This document shows, in pieces, positions 6,444-11,409 of a stretch of DNA of 11,409 nucleotides. The DNA comes from an uncultured Candidatus Altimarinota bacterium (GTDB lineage Bacteria; Patescibacteriota; Gracilibacteria; BD1-5; JAGOOR01). The stretch is taken from the NCBI GenBank assembly GCA_937920005.1, contig CALETF010000116.1, forward strand, positions 1 to 11,409, written 5' to 3'. The position numbers and the translations under genes are program-made. How positions within the stretch are numbered: position 1 is the first letter of the stretch; each line of letters opens with the position of its first letter. The notes under the pieces are model-generated. The model was not told where the DNA came from and ran no database searches. It saw only the letters and a program-made list of their open reading frames with translations.

Positions 6444-7538
6444 TTATTGTTGTTCAGGAGAAGGGTAGACGATAGGAGCATTCATGAATTCATCTATATA
6501 GTATTGTTCGATATAGTCACGAGTTCGTTCCCAGAGATCACCATAAGGGAGAGCGTAAAACTCTACTTCAGAAGCGAGATTAAAACGTTTGAGCATGGCT
6601 GCCATTGCTTTCTCATAGGGATTGTAAGAAGAATATTGCTGAAATACTTTTCCAAAGAGTGTTGTGATGCTCGAATAGGTCACATGGCCCCAGAGATCTG
6701 GAGAGCTCTGCATCACAAAGAGGGTATTTCATTCTGTACGGTATTGTGTTGGTGCTGGAGAGAGTGCACTAACAACAGCTGAGAAATTCTTTTCTTGAAT
6801 ATTTTTTACGAGCTCGGCATCACTGCTAATAATCTGAGTTTTGTTTGGTTTGTATTGAACCTCGCCTGAGAAATTGAGATACATGGTTTGTTCACTCGCT
6901 TTTTTGATAGTTTGAAGCGTCGCTATGATAGCAAAAACTTGTTTACGTGTCGCTATATCATTGTGTTTCCAGAGGAGTTTGAGGACTCCTGTTGATGCAT
7001 CCTGCTCGACACTGATGACACCGCTTTCGAGTGCTGTTTGGAGGAGATTTTCTTGCCATTTTTCTGCTGGTTTATCGTTACTGTCATAGAACGTGCCATC
7101 TTCATCATCGTGATTTTCGATGCTCATACCAGAGCCTTTCCAAGCGAGTGCGAGTGCTTCGGCTTTTGTGATTTTGTCACTTGGACGAGTTTTGGCACTA
7201 TCGCGCGTGATGAGTCCACGATCAGCAGCAAGCTCAACAGCTCGGCAGACCCATGCATCAGGGTGAGATTTCCCAAAAATCGCATCAGTAAAATATCCTT
7301 TACAAGCGTAATTGTTTGGGAGAGCAATGCCCTTGAGTTTGAGTGTCATACCTATCACTTCTTGTCGTGTAATGGTGTCATCGAGACGGTATGAGGCAGG
7401 ATTGGTTCGTTGATCGACGATGATATTGGCATCAGCGAGACTGTTCGCGATAGCCACATCTTCGCTTGTATAAGCGAATGCAGAGAGACACACCATGCCC
7501 GATACGATGAGAACAGAACGAGAGAGGAAGTGGTGCAT
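6444..7538 (-). CDS. Exported protein with three S-layer homology (SLH) repeats and a unique C-terminal domain
   Basis: UGA at 6729-6731 (Gly270) joins two pieces into a 364-residue protein. A signal peptide covers about 1-23 (hydrophobic core L-I-V-S-G-M-V-C-L, ending A-F-A-Y-T). Three SLH-like units follow. The first is at about 30-70 with I-T-R-Q-E. The second is at about 83-138 with F-T-D, W-V-C-R-A-V-E-L-A-A-D-R-G-L-I and I-T-K-A-E. The third, more divergent, is at about 150-208 with I-A-T-R-K-Q. C79 and C98 may form a disulfide. The last 150 residues match nothing I know. SLH domains normally anchor proteins to wall polymers or the surface layer, here next to the peptidoglycan ligase it is co-transcribed with (3-base gap). 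Start at 7538 is chosen because it gives the signal peptide. Confidence 0.9.
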
Positions 7539-7574
7539 AGGAAAAGATAAGAACTATTTCTAAGATATAGCATA

Positions 7575-7595
7575 GCTTTTTTTGTCCCTTCGCAA
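7575..7595 (-). promoter_or_regulatory. Weak candidate promoter for the SLH-ddl operon
   Basis: On the minus strand, TTGCGA (7590-7595) is followed 15 bases later by TATGCT and 17 bases later by TGCTAT, across an A-rich spacer. Neither -10 box is strong. The TTGCGA hexamer is shared with the upstream regions of ppk2 and the DUF1616 operon. Confidence 0.25.
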
Positions 7596-7619
7596 GCACC
7601 TCGAGCATGACAAGGGAAG

Positions 7620-7661
7620 AAAGATACTCACAATAAAAATGCTCCTCGGGAGGAGCATTTT
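7620..7661 (-). terminator. Intrinsic terminator after the acidic unknown gene
   Basis: A perfect 11-base-pair stem (7636-7646 with 7651-7661, core GCTCCT/AGGAGC) closes a four-base loop, CGGG on the plus strand and CCCG in the minus-strand transcript. Read on the minus strand, the stem ends in TTTT and continues T-A-T-T-G, giving a U tract. It lies about 19 bases beyond the stop of the 169-residue gene and ends the yebC-side transcript. Confidence 0.8.
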
Positions 7662-7679
7662 GAGAAAAAAGTATTACTT

Positions 7680-8189
7680 TTATTTTGCCTCGTCTTCGTC
7701 GAGACCGAGAGATTTCTTGAGATCATCGATTTTCCCAGCATCTTCATTGGCCTTTTGACGGTTTTTGAGCTCATCGATATAGAGCTGTTTGAGTTGTTTC
7801 CATTCAGCTTTTTTATCAACCACGAGCTTCTTGATTGTTTCACCTTCTTTTGGCATGAGTTTTCGGAATTCATCACGTTCTTCTGTGAACACTTTTTTGA
7901 GTTCATCTATCTGATACTGAGAGAGGGTAGGGATAGCATCGACCACGCGTTTCTTTTCTGCGACAGAGAGAGAAAGAGAATGTTCAAGGAGATCGACAAA
8001 TTCTTTTTCATCAAACTGTGTCAGTGGATGAAACGACACGAGGTCCATGATAATCTGATTATCATCCGTGTTGTAGCGACCGATGAGATCCTTGAAAAAC
8101 GCTTCAGCAGCAGCTGGATCAAAACCTGGAAGTGGCTGTCCGCCTGTTCCTGATTGTCCCTGTGCTGCGCCTGTTGTATCCTCTGCCAT
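7680..8189 (-). CDS. Unknown acidic, helical 169-residue protein
   Basis: The frame from the ATG at 8189 to UAA has a Gly/Gln/Pro-rich flexible N-terminus (about 1-24). A compact helical part follows, about 25-90, with D-L-V-S-F-H-P-L-T-Q-F-D-E-K-E-F. The C-terminus is a long charged helix, about 90-165, rich in Lys and Glu and likely coiled coil. No signal peptide, membrane segment or catalytic motif is visible, and no family is recognised. It starts 12 bases after the yebC stop and is followed by a strong terminator, so it is the last gene of a yebC-led transcript. A cytoplasmic structural or ribosome-associated role would fit but is guesswork. No UGA codons. Confidence 0.82.
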   Translation of the reverse strand: MAEDTTGAAQGQSGTGGQPLPGFDPAAAEAFFKDLIGRYNTDDNQIIMDLVSFHPLTQFDEKEFVDLLEHSLSLSVAEKKRVVDAIPTLSQYQIDELKKVFTEERDEFRKLMPKEGETIKKLVVDKKAEWKQLKQLYIDELKNRQKANEDAGKIDDLKKSLGLDEDEAK

Positions 8190-8201
8190 AGTGTGAAATT
8201 G

Positions 8202-8963
8202 TTAAGAACGAAAACCGTTTGAATCAAGAAATGATTCTATTTTCTCGCGCAGTATATCATCGAATACTCCATTTGTCCAGACTTTTTCTACATCATCATC
8301 TTCGTCTAAATCTTGGAGCAGTTTCATCACTTTGACACCTTGTTCAAAATCTGTCACTTCTATTTCCATATTGGGGAGATATTCAAATCCGCTCGAAGTC
8401 ACTTCGATATTCGCATTTTTGAGAAAATTTGTCACACCAGAAAATTGTTCACGCATGCAGATAAGTCGAGTCTCATCGCCATCGACCACATAGTCATCAC
8501 AACCTGATTCGATGATTTGTTCTTCAGTAATTTTGCTCGTAGGTATCACAAATACTCCTCGGTATTTGAACATATGATTCGAAAGAGAACCAGTTTCGCC
8601 GAGACCGCCACCATTTTTGCTAAAATACGATCGGAAACTACTCGCTGTACGGTTACGATTATCGGTGAGAGCGCGGACGATGATAGCGATGCCACCAGCT
8701 CCAGTGCCTTCGTAGGTGATATCTTCGATAGCTGCTGCATCTTTATCGAGACCAGCTCCACGACGGATAGCCTTATCGATCACATCCTTTGGAACACTAT
8801 CCTTCTTTGCCTTTTCGATAGCTGTGTAGAGAGTAGGGTTTTCGAGAGGATTTGCTCCACCGCGCGCTGCGAGCGAGATGAGTTTTGAATGCATGCCGTA
8901 GATTTTTCCTTTTTGGAGAGCACTTGCTGCTTTTTTCCCTGCCATCACTGGGCCACGTCACAT
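8202..8963 (-). CDS. yebC: YebC/PmpR (TACO1) family protein
   Basis: A conserved family described both as DNA-binding regulators and as translation factors helping ribosomes through difficult sequences. With UGA as Gly, the frame extends upstream to the ATG at 8963, giving M-G-R-G-P-V-M-A-G-K-K. MGR is the usual start of the YeeN-type branch, and here Gly2 is the UGA codon (8958-8960). The standard-code start would lose these residues. Family hallmarks follow: G-A-N-P-x-x-N-P-x-L, A-I-E-K-A-K-K-D-S-V-P-K-D-V-I-D-K-A-I, Y-E-G-T-G-A-G-G-I-A, L-T-D-N-R-N-R-T and the S-K-N-G-G-G-L-G-E-T-G-S-L motif. Length 253 is typical. In a recoded cell a translation role is of interest, but nothing in the sequence links it to UGA decoding. 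Promoter not clear; it may be transcribed with the upstream metalloprotease gene, 63 bases away. Confidence 0.95.
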
Positions 8964-9026
8964 AATAGAAACATTAGAAAATAAGTCGTATTTGCCTATA
9001 TTACCCAGATTTTTTATTGGGCAAGT

Positions 9027-9968
9027 CTACTTTTGTATCTGACAGACACGCATAAGTTCTCTCTTGTCAGCCTCTGTGAGTGTCTCATTTTTGCCAGCAT
9101 TGAGACGGTACATGATAGCATCTGTATCATCCACGTGATCCATCTGGAGAGCATGCCCGAGCTCATGGATGAGGACACGAGAGAGTCGGAGTTTGCTACT
9201 AAATTCGTAGATATTGATGCGTTTCCCAGCAGGGTCAAAGATATATTCGCCCTCGCTAAATTCTTCTCCCTGAGCACTCCTCGTTGTATTGTATTTCTCG
9301 ACATTGAGATTGAGTTCTTCTATCAGGGCATTGATTTTTGTACCGAGCGCATTGAGGGCATTCACGGTAGTATTGATCTGAGCAAGAGTAGTATTAATAG
9401 CAGTGATACGAGTATTGAGATTGGCTCGTTGCTTCTCGAGACGTGCGTAGTCTTCTTCTGGCGCCCCACCACGTTTATTCCACCGAGCCACTTCTTTTTC
9501 GTAGGCACTTTGGAGCGCTTGAAATTCTCAGAGCTTGGTATTGTAATTCGCTCTTTGCTGGCGTAACTGTGCAGAAAGTGAATCATACTGGGCCTTGAGT
9601 GATTCGTAGGTATCTTTTTTTGTATCGATAACGCCACCAATAGTTTGGAGTGTATCAGTTGTTTTTTGCCGTTCGTCATAGATGAGATTGATGGTGACGT
9701 CACCATCATTTTCTACATACCGAAAGAGCTCTTTCCCGGCAGCATCTTCCCAGGCTTTTTCTGAAGCCGTGATATGTCCCAGGAATTCTTCTCGAGAGAG
9801 TCCAAAACGCGCATCAAAAGTCCCAAGCGAATATGTCAGAGGCATCGCACAAGGGAAGTGCTGGTGAATAATGATTCTACTATTTCTGTATATCGTATCA
9901 CGGTTTTGATAGGCGAAAACCGCCAGTGAGAAGAGGATGATAAGTTTGATGATGTATCCGAGACGCAT
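9027..9968 (-). CDS. Membrane-anchored matrixin-like zinc metalloprotease with coiled-coil insertion
   Basis: UGA at 9528-9530 (Gly147) joins two pieces into 313 residues. One N-terminal membrane or signal-anchor segment (about 5-20) places the rest outside. Residues 40-100 (P-L-T-Y-S-L-G, A-x-x-A-W, D-V-T-I-N-L-I-Y) resemble the first half of a matrixin catalytic domain. A long heptad-rich insertion (about 101-230) follows. Next come V-L-I-H-E-L-G-H-A-L-Q-M-D-H (zinc ligands H268, H272, H278; catalytic E269) and the Met-turn D-A-I-M-Y (M286). In the usual HExxHxxGxxH motif the Gly is Gln here. It is probably a surface protease; the substrate is unknown. The final C309 could be modified or paired. 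It has a strong promoter very near the ATG and diverges from phosphofructokinase. Confidence 0.88.
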
Positions 9969-9977
9969 AGGAGATAG

Positions 9978-10006
9978 TGTATAGAAATATGTGATTTTTT
10001 ATTCAA
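9978..10006 (-). promoter_or_regulatory. Promoter for the metalloprotease gene, near-leaderless
   Basis: Minus-strand TTGAAT (10001-10006), a 17-base spacer and TATACA (9978-9983). Only 9 bases lie between the -10 box and the ATG at 9968, so the leader would be two or three bases. Confidence 0.5.
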
Positions 10007-10012
10007 GAAATT

Positions 10013-10041
10013 TTGACTTTCTCATAAAATAGATTTAATAC
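10013..10041 (+). promoter_or_regulatory. Putative promoter for phosphofructokinase
   Basis: TTGACT (10013-10018) is followed by TTTAAT (10034-10039, spacer 15) overlapping TAATAC (10036-10041, spacer 17). It lies back to back with the metalloprotease promoter: the two -35 boxes are 6 bases apart. The predicted leader is short and AT-rich with no Shine-Dalgarno sequence. Confidence 0.4.
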
Positions 10042-10059
10042 TTACATAAAAATAAAATT

Positions 10060-11409
10060 ATGGTTGAAGCACTTCAGGAACCTCTCCCACGTACCCAGAT
10101 AGATCAGCTCGGTACTGCTGACAAGCCACGAGTGCTCGTGATGGGAGGCGGTGGAATAGCTCCTGGAGTGGTCACTGCGACCTTGAGTATTGTCCGCGGT
10201 CTTCTCGAACGATGAATGCAGCCTCTTGGTCTCGTGGGAAGTTGGGAATGAGTCCAGAATGCATGAAAAAAATGGGGAGTGATTGATTTCGAGAAAATCG
10301 CACCAGAGAGCATAGATGCCATTATGCATCATGGAGGGACGTGTCTCGGTCCTGGTCGTGGCATGCTCAAACGAGACGAATTTATCAACATGCGAAGATT
10401 GCAACACGAAATAGGATTTATCGGAACTGCTGTTGTCGGATGAGATGGTACTCTCTCAGGATCGCAGGCTCTCCAGTATTCTCTCGGAGAAGATATGAGA
10501 CCAGTTGCTGATACAGTCGCATGTATCAAGACGATTGATGGTGATGCAGAGGGAAGTATCGCTATTGGATTTGAAACCTCAGCCAATGCGTATGCTCATG
10601 CTATCAAAGCAACGATTCGTGAAGTTCAGTGGGAGTCAGGAGTGGGAGTTATCTGAGTGTATGGTCGTGATAATGGCCATCTCGCACTGCATGCAAGCAC
10701 GCTCGCTGCTCAGTCAGAAAAAATATGTCCTGTTGTGACGCTTGTCCCAGAGTTTCGTATTTCTCGAGAACACTTTTTGGATATTGTCCGACAAATCAAA
10801 GAAAAATACGGATACGTCTGTATCGTTGCTTCAGAAGGTTTCGCTTTTGAACACGAAGAACAAAGGATTGATACAAAGAAAAGAGATGGTGCCTGAAATC
10901 CAAAACTGCTCGGTTGTGTGGAGATAATCGAGGAAATCATCGCAAGAGATACAGTTCTTCAAGAGCAATGAAAATTTTCTATTCGTACTCTCGAGCCAGG
11001 TATTGCTACTCGAAGTTGCGATCCTGTGGAATCTGATATCCAGCTCGCCAAGACAGTTGGAGAAGCCGTAGCAAAAGTAATTGAACAGGGCGCGTGGGGA
11101 CATGTTGTCAATATGCAGGGTTCATTTAGAGAAGGATTCCGTCCTGTTGTCCGACCACTCTGGGAAGTCCATACAGGAAATCCTGTTACTCAAGAGGAAT
11201 ATAATCCACATATTCTGTGACCGACTCGTGCGTACAGAGATCATGTTGCTGAACAAAATCCAGTGTTTTATCCATTGACCGACATGTCACAGATAGAAGC
11301 ACAGAAACAAACACACGAAGCATTGATAGCACGAATTGCGACTGGTGAGCTCGTACATCACAATGGCGTGCATGTGCCACAATGGGCTATCCAAGAAGGA
11401 GAGGCTGAA
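10060..11409 (+). CDS. pfkA: 6-phosphofructokinase (PfkA family), 3' end beyond the window, eight UGA-Gly codons
   Basis: Phosphorylates fructose 6-phosphate to the 1,6-bisphosphate, the committed step of glycolysis. The frame from the ATG at 10060 is open for 450 codons to the window edge if UGA is Gly (residues 52, 64, 69, 128, 199, 279, 304 and 387). G-G-G-G-I-A-P-G (29-36) is the N-terminal nucleotide loop. The H-G-G-T-x-L-G-x-G-R segment follows. V-V-G-G-D-G-T (125-131) is the central motif, with G128 from UGA. K157-T-I-D-G-D contains the catalytic Asp160, and V-I-G-V-Y-G-R-D-N-G-H (197-207) matches the MGRxxG substrate motif, with G199 from UGA. V-P-E-F follows. Gly at the GGDG position predicts ATP as donor, while Lys before TID is the pyrophosphate-enzyme state, a combination known from long ATP-PFKs such as trypanosomal ones. 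At over 450 residues it is longer than E. coli PfkA (about 320). Confidence 0.92.
10441..10443 (+). other. Diagnostic recoded UGA inside the PFK GGDGT motif
   Basis: The codon order here is GGA-TGA-GAT-GGT-ACT, that is G-(UGA)-D-G-T. The PFK family requires GGDG at this site, so the UGA can only sensibly be Gly. Trp, Cys or a stop would destroy the nucleotide and phosphate site. Confidence 0.93.

Noticed and set aside
7755..8153. Plus-strand open frame of 132 residues opposite the acidic unknown gene
   Set aside because: It is rich in Phe, Leu and Ile, as expected for the complement of a Lys/Glu-rich helix, and has no motif. The minus-strand gene has a terminator and operon context.
9003..9022. 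CCCA/TGGG hairpin as terminator of the metalloprotease gene
   Set aside because: Only four base pairs with a long loop and no adequate U-run; not convincing.
9033..9566. Plus-strand open frame of 177 residues opposite the metalloprotease
   Set aside because: It is the antisense shadow of a gene with clear zinc-binding and Met-turn motifs; no family features.
10441..10443. UGA read as Trp (code 4) or as selenocysteine
   Set aside because: UGA sites match Gly in conserved motifs. Trp is encoded by TGG at expected places. Twenty-one sites in unrelated enzymes, without SECIS-like hairpins that I could see, do not fit selenocysteine.
195..11409. Genes split into pseudogenes by frameshift or nonsense mutation
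   Set aside because: All interruptions are UGA, the pieces stay in one frame, motifs run through the joins, and all true ends are UAA or UAG.
1..11409. CRISPR arrays, insertion sequences, tRNA or rRNA genes
   Set aside because: I saw no regularly spaced direct repeats, transposase motifs, terminal inverted repeats, tRNA clover-leaf arms or rRNA signatures. Coding density leaves little room for them.

Overview
The main feature of this window is a genetic code in which UGA means glycine (translation table 25). Under the standard code most genes here look broken. Read with UGA as Gly they become 14 clean, family-consistent reading frames with 21 in-frame UGA codons, and none of the 12 genes whose 3' end is visible stops on UGA (nine UAA, three UAG). 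The best single proof is the phosphofructokinase at the right end, whose catalytic GGDGT motif has its second Gly encoded by UGA (10441-10443). Other UGAs fall at Gly positions expected in the prepilin peptidase and in the MGR start of the YebC protein. This code is known from Candidatus Gracilibacteria (BD1-5/GN02) and Absconditabacteria (SR1), ultra-small reduced bacteria of the Patescibacteria/CPR. CGA still reads as Arg at an invariant site, which argues against the Absconditabacterales lineages reported to read CGA as Trp. GC content is about 40% by eye.

Layout. Minus strand from the left: the start of an unknown gene (79 to the left edge), then prepilin peptidase (195-1118), an AT-rich unknown gene (1162-1569) and a class III polyphosphate kinase 2 (1573-2406). 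Next comes a second minus-strand operon transcribed from 4510 leftwards: a DUF1616-like membrane protein, a second membrane protein and a DPM1/GtrB-like glycosyltransferase, linked by a 17-base overlap and a 1-base gap. A secreted plus-strand protein of possible cysteine-peptidase type (4618-5421) diverges from that operon and converges on D-Ala-D-Ala ligase (5418-6440); the two genes share one CTAG as both stop codons. An SLH-domain exported protein (6444-7538) lies 3 bases upstream of the ligase. Further right are an acidic unknown protein with a terminator (7620-8189), a YebC/TACO1 family protein (8202-8963), and a membrane-anchored matrixin-like metalloprotease (9027-9968). A divergent 91-base region separates the last from phosphofructokinase (10060 to the right edge, incomplete).

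Theme. Much of the window concerns the cell surface: pilin processing, peptidoglycan precursor, an SLH surface protein, glycosyltransfer at the membrane, and exported proteases. Alongside are two energy-related enzymes (PPK2 and PFK) and one translation/transcription-associated factor (YebC). Genes are packed tightly: the longest non-coding stretch is about 140 bases. No start codon has a recognisable Shine-Dalgarno sequence, and at least two promoters place the transcription start almost on the ATG, suggesting leaderless or near-leaderless transcripts.
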